DNA from: Anaeramoeba flamelloides | Taxonomy: Eukaryota; Metamonada; Anaeramoebidae | Reading direction: 5' to 3' | Assembly: GCA_027625915.1 (NCBI GenBank) | Contig: JANTQA010000004.1 | Span: 1 to 64,000, forward strand | DNA: 64,000 nt | Part shown: one piece after another, positions 21,105-34,330 of the stretch | Position numbering within the stretch: the stretch's first letter is position 1 | Layout of the letters: each line of letters opens with the position of its first letter | Program-made: the position numbers and the translations under genes | Notes under the pieces: model-generated | Database searches by the model: none | What the model was told of the DNA's origin: nothing | Seen by the model: only the letters and a program-made list of their open reading frames with translations

Positions 21105-24100
21105 ATGAGCCAAGATGAAGATCAAGTACAATATGAAAAAATTTTGCAAAGGTTAATCTTGAATGACCAAACCCTTACCCAATTAGATCTTACTCATAAT
21201 CGAATTGGAGATGAAGGAATGGAATATCTAAGTTCAGCCCTCAAGGTAAACCAAACCCTTACCCAATTGGATCTTTTTCGGAATGAAATAGGAGATGAGG
21301 GAGCCAAATCATTAAGTTCAGCCCTAAGGGTAAACCAAACAGTTACCCAATTGGATCTTGATGATAATGGAATTCGAGACGAGGGAATCAAAGCTTTACG
21401 TTCAGCCCTCAAGGGTAAACCAAACCCTTACTCACTTGGATCTTGCTCGGAGTGGAATAGAAGCCAAGGGAATTGAATACCTAAGTTCAGCCCTAAGGGT
21501 AAACCCAGCCCTTACCCACTTGGATCTTTATTGGAATGCAATTGGAGCAGAGGGAATGAAAGCTCTAAGTTCAGCCTTAAGGGTAAACCATACCCTTACC
21601 CGATTGGACCTTCCGGATAATCAAATTAAATCTAAAGGAGTCAAAGCTTTAAGTTCAGCCCTCAAGATAAACCAGACAGTTACCCACTTGGTTCTTTCGG
21701 ATAATCAAATAAGAGATGAGGGAATCAAATTTTTAAGCTCAGCCCTACAGGTAAACCAAACCCTTACCTACTTGATCCTTTCTTGGAATGAAATAGAAAA
21801 CGAGGGAGCCCAAGCTTTCAGTTCAGCCCTCAAGGTAAACCAAACCCTTACCCAATTGAGACTTTCTGGTAATCGGATGGGAAATGAGGGAATCAAATTT
21901 TTAAGCTCAGCCCTACAGGTAAACCAAACAGTTACCCAATTGGATCTTGATTTTAACCTAATCGGAAACGAGGGAATCAAAGCTTTAAGTTCAGCTCTTA
22001 AGGTAAACCAAACCCTTACCCAATTGGATCTTTCTTATAATAAAATAGGAGCCAAGGGAATGGAATACCTAAGTTTAGCCCTCAGGGTAAACCAAACCCT
22101 TACCCAATTGGATCTTTTTCGGAATGCAATTGGAGCTGAGGGAGCCAAATCATTAAGTTCAGCCCTCAGGGTAAACCAAACCCTTACCCACTTGGATCTT
22201 GCTCGGAATCAAATAGGAGACAAGGGAATTGAATACCTCAGTTCGGCCCTAAGGGTAAACCCAACCCTTATCCACTTGGATCTTTCTTGGAATGAAATAG
22301 GAGTCAAGGAAAAGAAAGAAGCCCAAGAAAAAAATCTCCAAGAATTTATACAATCCTTAAAAACCAACAAATCTATTATCAAACTAAATCTTCTAGGAAA
22401 TAAATTTTATTAAAAAAAAAATAAACAAAATTTCCAATTTAATAAAAAGAAATCTCAATTTCCAAAAAAAGTTAACCAAATCAGTCAAAGATGGAAATTT
22501 CCAATTATTCCAAGAATTAATCCAAATTGAGAAAATACCCTTAATATACATACCTTCTGAAGATTTAATAGATAAACCAAATAACCTAGAAGAAAACACA
22601 ATTTTCCATACAGCCATTTTTCAGAATCAAATTGAAATTCTATTTCATTTATTATTTGCAAATAATGAAAAAACAGATCAACAAATTATTTCCAAAAGAA
22701 ATCATTTATTAAATATAAAAAACCCTAAAACTAAAAAAACTGCAATTGATTTGTTAAATCCAAATGAAATTTTAATCCAAGATTTTCAGAATTATTATAT
22801 AAAATTTATTTCATCTTCTTTATCATCATCTTTAACATCTTCATCCTTAACCTTCAATAATAATAATGATAATGATAAATTATCCAATAATTTCCCAAAT
22901 AAATTAATTGCAGGAAAAGAAATAATCTTGATGAGAATTGGAAAAGAATGGAAAACAATTAAAAAACCAATTCAAAAATGAATTAAATAAAAATCAAAAA
23001 CAATTATTTATAAAATGGTTATATTATCCTATTTCGTTTAATTTCAAAGAAAAACAAATAATTCTGGAAATTTTCAAAATTTTAAATCTTTTCCAATTTG
23101 AAAACAAATGCAATATTTTTGATCTGAATTTAAAAACCAATCAAAAAATAATTAACTATAATGAAAATTATAAAAATCAAACTAAAAAGAAAGAAGAAGA
23201 AAATAAAGAAGAAAGAAAAGAAAATCAAAAAGAAAAAGAAAAGAAGGAACCAAAGGAAACAAAAAAAAAAGATGAAACAAGAAAATCTAATAAATTGGAG
23301 AAAAATAATGAGAAAGAAAAAGAAAAAAAAAAAGTAAAAACTAAGACTAATAATAATATAAACCTCAAAAAACAGATAAAGAAAAAAATAGATATAATTA
23401 TGAGAAAGAAAAAAGAATTAAGTCACCAAATAAATAAATTCGAAAAAATTAAAAAAGAGAATAAAGAACAAGAAAAAGATAAAGACAAAGAAAAAAAAAC
23501 TCAAATGATGAAATCTTTATTTTCAAATGAAAAATTATTAAATGATTTCCAAAATTATATTAATAAATATGAAAAATATGAAAAAAAAAATTTTCAAATC
23601 AACCTAAAAAAAAAAAACAATAAGAATGAAACTGAAAATGAAAATAAAAAAGGAAATGAAAACGAAAATGAAGATTCTCAAATCAAATCAATTCAAATTA
23701 ATAAATTTATTCTTTGTTTAAGATCCAATTTATTTCGAGATCTCATTTTTCAAACTTTTCCTTCACAATTAGAAAATGAAAAAGAAAATGAAAAAGAAAA
23801 AGAAAAAGAAAAGGAAAAGGAAAAGGAAAAGAGAAAGGGAAAGGGAAAGAAAATTGAAAAAGAAAAAGAAAAAAAAAAAGAAAACAAAAGGAAAAGGAAA
23901 AGGAAAAGGAAAAGGAAAAGGAAAAGGGAAAGGGGAAGGGAAAAGGGAAAGGGAAAATAATCAATCAATCAATCAAGTTACTGATTATTTATCCTCAATT
24001 CCTGAATTTTATCCATTTTTTCTCTTAGAATTTTATAATTTCAATTTGAACCCATCTACTTTGATATTTGATTTTGAAAACAAAAAAAGCAATATCAACA

Positions 24101-24507
24101 ATTACAATAACAACAAAAAAACCAACATTAACAGTAAAAACCAAAATAAAAACATAAACTTTAACAATAGCAATGATAAAAAAAAAAAAACTATTAACAA
24201 TAACAATAAGAAAAAAAACAATCAGAATCAAACTAATACTAATACCATTAACCAAATTCAAACTGATAAAATTAATAATAATCAGAAAAAATCAACAACA
24301 ATCAAAAATACCTTTCAAAAATCAACAGAGCAATCACTCTTAACAACTACCAAAGCAAAAACTATTTTAAAGAATTTTAATCAGAATAATATTAATAATT
24401 TAATCAACTTCTTTTTAGAAAACGATATTTCAGGTTTTTATCAAACAAATCAACTTTTATTCATTTCTAATTTATTTAATTTCTCTCAAAAATTATCAAA
24501 ATTATAA
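21105..24507 (+). pseudogene. LRR-ankyrin-BTB-like gene, copy B (frame broken)
   Basis: Same architecture as copies A and D. The start is MSQDEDQVQYEKILQRL, then 15 LRR units, an ankyrin-like region, Ser run, KEWKTIK block, Lys/Glu-rich insert, KFILCLRSNLFRDL, VTDYLSSIPEFYPFF, Asn-rich linker and conserved tail ending at TAA. The reading frame changes at about four places. One is an extra G in AAGGGTAAACC near 21413. Another is a stop plus A run at 22411-22420, after GNKF. There is one extra A at 22961-22966, and a shift inside the GGAAAA microsatellite between 23880 and 23940. All lie at homopolymers or short repeats, so both real decay and assembly error fit. Every domain is still recognisable in some frame, so loss of function, if real, is recent. 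Confidence 0.8.
23770..23958 (+). repeat. GAAAAG/GGAAAA microsatellite inside copy B
   Basis: Imperfect AAAGGAAAAG tract encoding Lys/Glu in one frame, Lys/Arg in another and Lys/Gly in the third. The frame slips inside it. Copy D and the NACHT gene carry the same kind of tract (55380-55465; 32884-32935 on the other strand). Confidence 0.8.
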
Positions 24508-25473
24508 AAAAATTACTTTGGGACAAAAGAAGAAAAGAAAAAACAAGAGAAAAGAAGAGAGAAATGAATATGATAACTTATATGAACCATGATTTCATTT
24601 TCTTTTCTTAGTTTAGAATTAAGATTCCTTCTATTATTATATATACATTACGGATTAATTTGATTACTATTGTAATTTTACCTACCCTATCAGATTTAAA
24701 ATTTTATGTATACTTTTTTTTTTTTTTTTTTTGATTTAATTTCTTTTACGAATTTTTCTTTTTTTTTTTTATCGATCTTATTTTGTTTTATTTTTTATAT
24801 ATTACTTGTTTCAGTCAAAGGGGACTAAAAAAAAATTCCCAAATATCAATTATTTGTTAAAATTGATCTTTGAAGAATAAATAAAAAATAAGTAGAATAA
24901 TATATCTATTCGTAGATTCATTGATATCTATATATAAAGTAAATCTAAACAATCTATATATTTTTCTTAAAAATTGAAAAACCGAAAATTCTTAAGGAAA
25001 CCCATTGAGAAAAACAACAATGTACATTTTGATGAAATATTGAAGACGCAAAGAAAATTCCAATAGAAATCAATATGATTTTTCAACAATTATTTCCTCT
25101 ATTTCAATAACTCTAGAATAACAAGTTTATTCTTTGTGACTATAGATGTTATAATAAAAAAAAAATTGTGAAAAAAAATGATATATCAATAAAAAATAAA
25201 ACAAAAAAAAAGCAAAATGTGAAAAAATGATTTCGATTTTGAAATTTCTAAAATTGATATTTTTTCTATCAAATCTCTTCCAAACCCTTTTAATATATAT
25301 AGTTTCTACATATCACAACTGTGTATTTGATTGGAAAATTGTCATTTTTTTTTTTTTCAATCAATTTTTTCTTCTTCAATCAATCAAACAATTTTTTTTT
25401 TCTTTATTACTTATCTTTTAATATTCGATTTTTTATCTTTTTCTTATTAAAAATCATAATTTCTATTTTGACA

Positions 25474-25536
25474 AAATCACAGAAATCACAGAAATCACAG
25501 AAATCACAGAAATCACAGAAATCACAGAAATCACAG
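25474..25536. repeat. AAATCACAG minisatellite, seven units, behind copy B
   Basis: Seven near-perfect 9-bp units in head-to-tail order. The same motif occurs behind copies A and D at a similar distance from the stop codon. Confidence 0.9.
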
Positions 25537-25770
25537 AAACTAAGAAACTAAAAATGAAAAGTTATTCTTAAACTATAAAATTATAAATAATAGAGAAAAA
25601 GAAAAACCAAATTGATGTTAACCTCATAATTTTAAGGTTTTTAACTATTTTATAAACGAATTGAGATAAATTATCATATATTAAAGAGGATCTTTAAATT
25701 TCCAAAATTACTATAAATCACAAAGAGAAAATCAAACAATTTAAAATCGTAGATCTATATTTTTTTTCAA

Positions 25771-25833
25771 GTTTCTGCGATTTCTGAGATTCTGTGAATT
25801 ATGTGATTTCTGTGAATTATGTGATTTCTTTAG
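25771..25833. repeat. Inverted CTGTGATTT-type units facing the array
   Basis: GTTTCTGCGATTTCTGAG and TTATGTGATTTCTGTGAA are reverse-complement relatives of the ATCACAGAA units 235 bp away, so the two blocks could pair as a stem. More diverged than the array itself. Confidence 0.55.
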
Positions 25834-28269
25834 TATCTTTGATTTATAGAATTTCTATAATTGTTGTTTTTTTTAAATCAAGACTGAAAAAATGTTAAGA
25901 AATAACAATTTTTTTAAAAAGATGTATATTCGATATTTTTTGATCAAAAATATTTCTTCCCAAATACTCTAATGATTTAGAATAGTTTTGAATTTTTTTA
26001 TAAAGTTATATTTCAGAATTAGCACACCAAGTTGTTTCAAATAGTCTCTAATTCGGAAAAACGAAAGAGATACAGGGGATTATTGAAATTTTTGAAATGA
26101 TAAAAAAATAATATGAATGTTTTTTTAATTCAGGATGAAAATCCTTATATTTTCAAATTGATTTCTCAAAGTACGCTTTTAGAAATACTCATTTTTGAAA
26201 AAATAATTTTTTAATCATTTTTATTAGACCTTTTCCTCTTAAAAAAATATAAATGGGTATAGAATAAAAAAAATTATTTTAAAAGAATGATATAACATGT
26301 TTAATACAAAATTCTTGTTTATTTCATGATTTTTTAAGAAAATAATTATTAGAATAATTATTATAACATTTTTATTATTTTTCTTATTCTAACAAAATTT
26401 GATTTTAATAATATTTATTTTATTTTGATAAAATCTTGAAAAAAAAAAAAATTTGATATTTGATTCGAATTATTTTACTAAAAATGTTTTTAAAAAACTT
26501 TTTAGAATTTAAATCAATTTTCTACTGGGATTTTTAATATTCGAGCAATTTTAATAAGATGTTTTATGAAATTTTTTATTGTAAATATTAGTTTTTTTTT
26601 TAATATCCAAAATTTAGAACACATTATTGAACATGTGTTATCTTATATTACACCCACATAACATGTTACAAAATCCTCAAGAACGCTTTGTTTAACAAAA
26701 ATAAATGTTATTAATTTGTTCTTTTATTTATAACATGTTATACAAGATGTTATTAATATTTCAAGTGAGTTTAAATCAAATTTTTTAACACTTTCAATAT
26801 TTATAATGCCCATATAACATACTTACCACATGTTACAAAATTTTTTTATTACAGTTATAGTAGATTCATTAATAAAAATGATAGTGAAAATATATTGGTA
26901 TTAATCAGTATCTAGTATTTTATAAAGCTAAAGGGAAAAAATACATAATTATTAAAAACTATTTTAATATGGAAACTTTTGATTTTTTTTAATAGTGAAA
27001 TAATTCCTAAAAATATTATTTCAAATTCAAAAATTCATCTTGATAATAAAGATAAAAATCAAAAAAAAAATATTAAGAATTTTTTTATTTAAATATTTCT
27101 TGGTCTCTCCGAATAAATAGAATACATATCTTAAAGAAAATGTTTTTGTATTTTGGTTAATTGAAATATTTTTTACATAAATTAGAAGATTTGCTTGTTA
27201 ATTTTATTTTATTAATAAAAAAAATCTCGATTTTAATAAATTATGAAATTTCTTACTTTTACAATAGAAGTTGAGCCTTTCCTTTTTTAATATTTTTTGT
27301 CGTTAGGTTTTTTCTTTATATTTTTGTTTTGGTTAGAAGATTGATAGATTTTCAGATTAAAACAGAAAACCTCAAGAAAACCGCCGTTTGATTTTTTTTT
27401 TTTATCTGAGAAATAACAATAAAATTACTAAAATTTTCCTTTTATTTCTAAAACTGAAAAAAACCTAAGCACTCTACGGAACTAGACGACACGACTGTTT
27501 ATTGATATTATTATTATATCTAATAGATTTATTAAATATCCTTGACCTTTCCATTCAGAACTATTTATTATTAAGTTTGTTCTAAAATTAATTTAGATTT
27601 AAATTTATTATTTTTAAGTTTTCTATTTCCCAATTCATATTTTCATCACTTTTATTTGAGAAATTTAATATTACTGTAATGTGTTCCCAAATCTAGAAGT
27701 TCTAATTTCTTTTTTTGAGTTTATATCTTTTTTTAAAGATTAAATATTTTTTTTTTAATAAACTTTCAAAACAAAAATTGAGAGAAAAATTCCTTTTTTA
27801 AGGCGGGTTAATAATAAACAAGAAGTTTCTTCTTTCCTATTATTTGAGTTAAGTATTGGTCAAATATCTTTTTGAAATCGTTTTTAAACTTTTAAAAAAA
27901 AATTTTTTTTTTTATTATTTTACTTTTTGCCAAAAATCTCCATTGGTATAGAAACAATCGAGAGTTTGATCAACAAAAAAATTATCCCTCAAAAAAAAAA
28001 ATTAATTTTAGCAAAAAAGAAATAAAATTAAATCAAAGTCCAGATCAAAAGATTAATAATAATTGGTTTTTAATTTTGTTAACGGATGGATCAATCCTTT
28101 ACCCCAGTAATGGTAATAACTGATGTTAATCCACCATTTATTAATGTGTTGTGTTATTATGTATTGGCATGAATAAAAATGTTTGGATATTACCAAATGC
28201 TTTATTCATTCGATCTAGTCAATCCCCAAGGTTAAATTATATTTTATTTTATTTTTTTTTCTTGATTCA

Positions 28270-31200
28270 TCAAAATTTAAACAGATTTTTTGCATTAAAA
28301 TTTATTCTACCATTCTCTGGATCCTTCAGTGCTTGCTTACAAAACTGAATAAAACCATTTATTTTTGTTTCCTGTTCTGGTATGGCAATAATGGCACTTA
28401 CGTATTTGAACATTGCCCTTTCATATTTTTCTTGAGCGCGATATAAATTCCCCATAATTAAAGGATAAAGGGAATTTCTTTCATGACACAATTGTAGTGC
28501 CATTTCAAAATCCTGCTTTGCGTTCTCTAAGTCTTTTAATTCTAAATAGGCTTCTCCTCGACTGTTCAATGAAATGGCCATCTCTATAAACTCAAGATTA
28601 TTTGATTGCAAATACTGGTTTTCTGATTTGATAATTTTATTATATTTAAAATATTTTCTTAAATAATGCTCCTTTTCGTGTGTCCATCCAAGTTTCGAAC
28701 TTGTTAATTTTAAAGTTACCTTCTGATAGATGATTTCTAAAAAATGTGTGATTACGATATCTATCCAGCTACAACCGTTATATAAATTGAATGCTTCTTC
28801 ATAATTGTCCTGAAGAAAATTCATGTGTCCTTGTATTACCTTATATTGTTCACTCTGAATTTCACATAAGCCAGATGCAAAATTTAAATCATCATTCGCA
28901 TCACCAATTTTGTTTAACATTATTCTTGTTTCTGCTCTTTTGATCAACAATTTTACTCGGCTAATTTCAAATTTTTCGTTCAATAGCCTCGTACATTCTT
29001 TTTCCATATCTTCATATTTCCCCTTTGCAAACAGGTAACGAAGGAACATAAATTTTTGTTTGTTAACATCCTGGAGCTCATTTAATAAATTAACACTTCG
29101 CCAATTAGTAATGTTTTCTTGTTGTAACAGCCCCTTGTCGATTACCTTTTTATTCCCAAGATTTTGGTTGGCTATGAATTTTGTATTTTTTGTTGGCTTT
29201 GGATCTGTGGCACTTTGCACAAGCAATTTATAATTGTCGATTGACAGACCCTTTGCCCCATTTATTTGAGCACCATCTAAAAATAATGATAGCGTTCCGA
29301 AAATGTATAAAATTCTGGGTTCCCTTCCTTGTACCCCGAGAGGTGTGAGATCCCAAACACGTATTGTGTGATCCCATCCCGCGGTGGCGATTGTGTTCCC
29401 ATCTGGGCTAAAGGACAAGCAAGTGACGATCCCCAAATGGCCCTTTAAAATTGCCCTTAATTTGAAAGTTTCTGTGTCCCAGATCTCGACTGTGTTTAAA
29501 AAGGTATTAGTTGCTATTGTTTTACCATTGGGGCTATATTCTAGACATGTCACCACGTTGAGTCTGTTATAAAAGGATAATGTCGTCTTTAGTTTATATG
29601 TTGCTGTGTCCCATAGTTTCATTGTCCTTGTACTGAACGCACTTGCTAAGGTCTTGCCATTGGGGCTATATGAGACATTTAAGACTTCACTTTTATGTGC
29701 CAATATGGTTGCCTTTAGTTTATATGTTGCTGTGTCCCAGAGTTTCACTTTCCAATCGTGGCTTGCTGTTACCAGTGTCTTCCCATTAGGGCTATACAAA
29801 AGTTTGGAGATGGCGCCGTTATGCCCGATTAATGTTGCCCTTATTTTGCATGTTCCAAGATCCCAGATGAGAACTTTCAGATCGTTCCCACCCGTTGCTA
29901 GTGTTCCCCCATCGGGGCTAAAGGTCAATCATTTTGTAATGCCCAAATCGCCCTTCAAAATTGCGCTTAATTTGCACGTTGCATTGTCCCAAAGTAGAAT
30001 TTGGTTGTCAACAGGACTAAAGATTGCAATTGTTTTCCCATCGGGGCTGTATTGGAAACATGCCTCCTCGTTGTGTTTATTACCATAATTTAATGATGTT
30101 TTTAATTGGTATGTGTGGGTATCCCAAAGATTCACAATATTATCCTTGCAACGGCTTGCCAAGGTCTTCCCATCGGGGCTGTATATAAGACTATTGACCT
30201 CCTTCGTGTGCCGTTTGGCGAAGGTTGTCTTTAACTGTCCTGTTTTTAAATCCCACAACTTTATTGTCTTGTCATCACTGCATGTAGCTATTTCCGCACC
30301 ATCTGGGCTGAAGACGATCATATTAATAATTCCACGATGGCCCCTTCGGGTGGTTTTTAATTCACTTGTCTCAAATGCCCAGAATTTGACCGTTTGATCA
30401 ATGCTGCCACAAGTCGCGATTGTTTCACGATCGGGGCTTAATACCATGCCTTTGACATTCCCCCGATGAATTTTTAAGGTGTCCCTTAATTTCAATCTTC
30501 CGGTATCCCAAAGCTTGATTGTACAATCCTTGCTACAGCTTGCCAAGATCTTCCCATCGGGGCTGTATACGAGACTATTGACGTCCTTCATGTGCCCTTT
30601 GGTGAAGGTTGCACTTAACGTTCTTGTTTGTAAATTCCAGATCTTGATTGCTTGATCCGGGCTTGCAGTGGCCATGGTTTTCCCATCGAGGCTGTATGCT
30701 AGGCAAGTTACACCCCTAGTGTGCCCTCTCAACGTTTTTTTTAAATCGCCATTAGAGGCGTCCCATAGTTTGATTGTCGCGTCCCAGCTTCCTGTGGCCA
30801 TGGTTTTCCCATCGGGGCTGAATGCTAGGCAGGTTACGCCCCTATTGTGCCCCCTCAACGTTTTTTTTAACTCGCCGCTAGAGGCGTCCCATAGTTTGAT
30901 TGTCGCGTCCCAGCTTCCTGTGGCTATGGTTTTCCCATCCGGGCTGTATGCATGGCAATTTACCCACTTCGTATGGCCTTTCAATGCAGCTGCCTTCAGA
31001 TCACCCTTGCCATTAGATTTCGTACCATTTACTACCCTGGACCAATCTTGACCTGTGGTTGGATAATCCAATGGCACAGGTTGAAATAAATGAAACTTTT
31101 CATAATTTGTCCCTTTTAACTTGGCCTTGAGCTTTTTCGTTCCAGAATCCCAAAGTTTGACGATTTGATCACAAATGCAGCATGTCGCTATAGTTTTCCC

Positions 31201-34200
31201 ATCGGGGCTATACGAGATACTCTGTATGTCTTCTTTATCAATCACAAAGGTGTTCTTTAATTCACCAGTTTTCATATCCCAGAGCTTGATTACACCCTCT
31301 TCACATCCGGTGGCCAGTGTGTCGCCAGTGTTGTCGTAACTGATGCACAAAACTTTACTTCCTACATTGATAGGTGCCTTTTCCCCAAACTTGACTTGTT
31401 CCATAACACTCTTATTTAAAATTGCACTTTTCAGCCAGCTACCTTCGAAATTGACTCCTCTCAAATCCGATCCAGTGAAATCGGTGCTGTCAAATAACCC
31501 TGTGGACAAATTGGCGCCTTGAATCCTTAAGCCACTTAAATCCATCCCACTGAAATTTATTCTTGCTCGGTTCAAGATCGTTATCCCATTTGCTGATGAG
31601 ACTTCTTTGTTTGCGTATTCTCTTGAGGAGTAGATGTACTCCCATATCTTCTCTTTAAATCCTTTCATTGTTCTAATTAGATCAACTGAAAAATCTAACA
31701 TCCCTTTATTGTTAACAATCAACCTTTTGTTAATTAACAGACCATCATTATCATTATCATTATCATTATGATTGCCATTATCTTCTTGCTTTTGTTGCTG
31801 CCGTTGTTTTTCTTTGTTTTGTATTTTTGATTCCTTTCCAATGGCAAATTGTGATCCGTTCCCAATTTTAGCTTCTTGTCTCATCGCTTCAATAATTAAA
31901 AATTCATAAATGCTTAAATGGATCCAAGTGTATCCACCTTCAATTTTAAGTAATAGCCCACCTTTCAATAAGAGTTCGCTTCTTTTATTTCCTTTCCCAA
32001 GAAGGTGTTCCCATTTTCCTTTTCTTTGGTTACTTTTGTTTCCAAATAAAGTAAAACCTCTAAATCCAGACCCTTTTCCATTGCTAAATATAACTTTTGT
32101 TGTATTTTGTTTATACATTGCTTTGGCCAATTCTTTATAATAAATCCATAATGATTTTTTTTTAAACTCTATTTCTTGCTCAATCATTTTTTCTTTTTGT
32201 CTCCTCAGTACTTTGTTGATGTATTCTGTATATAAACGATGTTTGGTTAATTCTAATCTTGACTCTTTCTTTTTTTGAGTTTCCTTTTCTCGTTCCTTTG
32301 CTTTGTGACTTTGGACAATACGCGGCAAAACTTCAGTAACCACTAATAATGTATAAGGTGTTTCGATTAATTCTCTTAACCCAATTATCCTGTGGATATA
32401 TTTTTGATATTTTGGTTTCGCCCAATTATGCCTATCTATTCGAGCTGTGTTTACAATGAAATTATCTAAATATTGCCCAATATCTCGATCCTGAAATTCT
32501 GCGACAAACCATTCCTCTAATGCTAAAGTGTCATATGCAGATTCATTTCCATCTTTGTTAACAGGCGCAAAGCAATTTCTATAATCGGTGGGTAATTCTG
32601 ATGTTCTACTTGTTATCAGAATTTTGCAATTCCAAAACAGTTCCAGTAATTTGTTCTTTTGGATAATATTTACATATGTATTCAATTCGTCATAACCATC
32701 CAAAATAAAAAGAATTTGGTATTGTTTATTTTTGTTCATTTCTTTGATCTCTTCATTGCTAAATTTCCATCTGTCAATTAATACTTCCCCCACCAAGTTT
32801 TCCATTGGCTTTTTTAAACTTATCAGATTAACATGTATTGGTATCATTCCATACTTTACAATCACCCATTTGTCGTTTTTTTTTCCTTTTCCTTTTCCTT
32901 TTCCTTTTCCTTTTCCTTTTCCTTTTCCTTTCCCTTCACCCTTTTTAATTGTATACCCCTTCCAAAGCTCTTCATATAATATGTTTGTAAATGTTGATTT
33001 TCCCATCCCTGATTCTCCTTTTAATAGAAATACTCTTTCCTTTTTCTTTACTAAAAATTCTTGGATTCTGAAATTTAAATCAAAGAATTCTTCTGAATTT
33101 TGTCTTCTTTTGCATCTTAAGGGGATATACATTGTTTTGACTTGTTGAAAATTTGGATCCATTTTTAAGTTTTCAAGTTCTTGTCTTTTTATTTGTTCAA
33201 TTTTTTTTGCCACCTCATTTCTTATTTCTTCTCCTCTTATTAAAGCACTTTCTTTATTATTTGGATCTTTCTCAATTCTTTGTTTTATATCATTTTTAAA
33301 GTTGCTTTCTTGTAGATCATTTCTGATGATCGAACATTCCTCCAATAATGGAATTAATTTCTTTTCTATGTTGAATATTAAAGGGATGATCTGATTTTTT
33401 CTTTTTTTTGGTGCTTCTTCTTCGATATTCTTTTTCAACATTTTTAAATTATCTTTGATCTGAATTTTAATATTACTTTCATGCTTTCTCTTATTTACTT
33501 CAAATTTTTGGAGTATTTGAAGAATTTGTTTATTTATGTTTCCAAACTCATTCCATTCTATTTCCATATTCAAATTTTCTAATTTTTGGATAATGTCTTC
33601 CCAATAACCCCCTCCTCCTCCTCCTCCCCCCCCCCCTTTAAACCATACGCTCTTATTATTATTTTTTCCTCATCGTTATTTACGGCAATATAATGACTTG
33701 TGGAGTTGGCTTGTGATAGGCAATGAAAACCTTGGATTTTATTTCTGAATTTCATCATATTCGTATTACCTTTACAATCAACCATCATTAAAAATGCTCC
33801 CCATCCTTTATATTTATGTTTATATAATTCGACGAATTGGTTTTGGTGTAAAGTATACAATATTTTGTTCTCGAATTGATTTTTCTTGTAGGTTTCATAA
33901 AGCCTTGAGGTTGGTATTTCTTTTACTTTTTGTAATCCCTTGTCATCTTTCACATTGCCTCTTTCTCTTGCTTTTTTTTTTAAATTTGGAGACAACTTTG
34001 GGATCTGATCTTGGGATTTTTTTTGGTACGAATCTGTTTTTTTGAAAAGGTTTTTTTTGTTTAGTGAACAATTCTGAATTCTATTGCAACAACAAGATGT
34101 TGAAAGAAAATGTGTACCATTTTGTATAAATTTTTCCTTGTGAATATATTTTTCTTTTTTTGCATTTTTTTCTGTTCGATCTATTGCTGATGAACTGTTG

Positions 34201-34214
34201 TTAGATAAAAACAT
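28270..34214 (-). CDS. NLR-like protein: novel N-terminus, NACHT, pentapeptide repeats, 15 WD40, TPR-like tail (two frame interruptions)
   Basis: Starts at ATG 34214-34212 (MFLSNNSSSAIDR). An N-terminal domain I do not recognise (YKGWGAFLMMVDCKGN) ends in RAYGLK and a Gly-rich run. A run of 11 G (33626-33636) then shifts the frame; 12 G would join it to GYWEDIIQKLENLN and the main frame. The main frame (to 29929) has Walker A GESGMGKST, a KGKGKG insert, Walker B LFILDGYDEL and ITSRTSELP, typical of NACHT/STAND ATPases. Pentapeptide-like repeats (NFSGMDLSGLRIQGANL) and ten WD40 repeats follow. A TGA at 29931-29929 falls where repeat 15 has Cys (GIVTCLSF against GITK*LTF). The same frame then continues with the rest of WD40 11, repeats 12-15 and a TPR-like helical tail (GEAYLELKDLENAKQDFEMAL), ending TGA TGA at 28272-28267. 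NACHT-WD40 proteins act as nucleotide-switched sensors in fungal heterokaryon incompatibility and related defence; a sensor role here is inference. GC is clearly higher than the flanks. Confidence 0.85.
32884..32935 (-). repeat. GGAAAA microsatellite encoding a KGKGKG insert in NACHT
   Basis: About nine hexamer units lying between Walker A and Walker B of the NACHT domain. In frame, so it changes only the length of a Lys/Gly loop. Confidence 0.85.
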
Positions 34215-34328
34215 GGATAAAAAATTTTTCTTTTTTTTTTATCTGACTTTGAGAAAGACAAATAAACAAGAAAAAATGATTTTACATCTTTTATTCTAAA
34301 ATTGATAAAAAAAAAAATAATTATTGAC
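34215..34328. promoter_or_regulatory. Short upstream region of the NACHT gene
   Basis: Only about 115 bases separate the start codon from a DNA element at 34331. It holds T runs and no recognised box, so the promoter is either here or inside the element. Confidence 0.3.
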
Positions 34329-34330
34329 TA

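Larger units (their letters stand above)
24508..28269. other. 3' flank of copy B and long AT-rich gene-free stretch
   Basis: The start repeats the 3' flank of copy A (TATGAACCATGATTTCATTT; AGAATTAAGATTCCTTCTA). It contains two ATCACAG arrays (listed separately) and several ATAACATGTTA words near 26660-26850. I see no gene, although a little less extreme base composition near 28080-28230 may be the 3' UTR of the NACHT gene. Confidence 0.55.

Noticed and set aside
23743-23968. Minus-strand Phe/Ser/Pro repeat frames over the GGAAAA tract (also 54540-54980 and 55255-55485)
   Set aside because: Antisense of the Lys/Glu/Gly microsatellites in copies B and D.
25474-25536. AAATCACAG array as a CRISPR
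   Set aside because: Units are 9 bp and contiguous, without spacers, in eukaryotic DNA; a plain minisatellite.
29929-29931. Genome-wide reading of TGA as Cys, or selenocysteine
   Set aside because: Only one internal TGA in about 1980 codons, and TGA TGA ends the same gene; one site cannot support recoding, so it is kept only as an open question.
29384-31051. Plus-strand open frames opposite the NACHT-WD40 gene (29384-30088, 30113-30397, 30668-31051)
   Set aside because: They are mirror images of the WD40 repeats on the other strand and have no independent domain.
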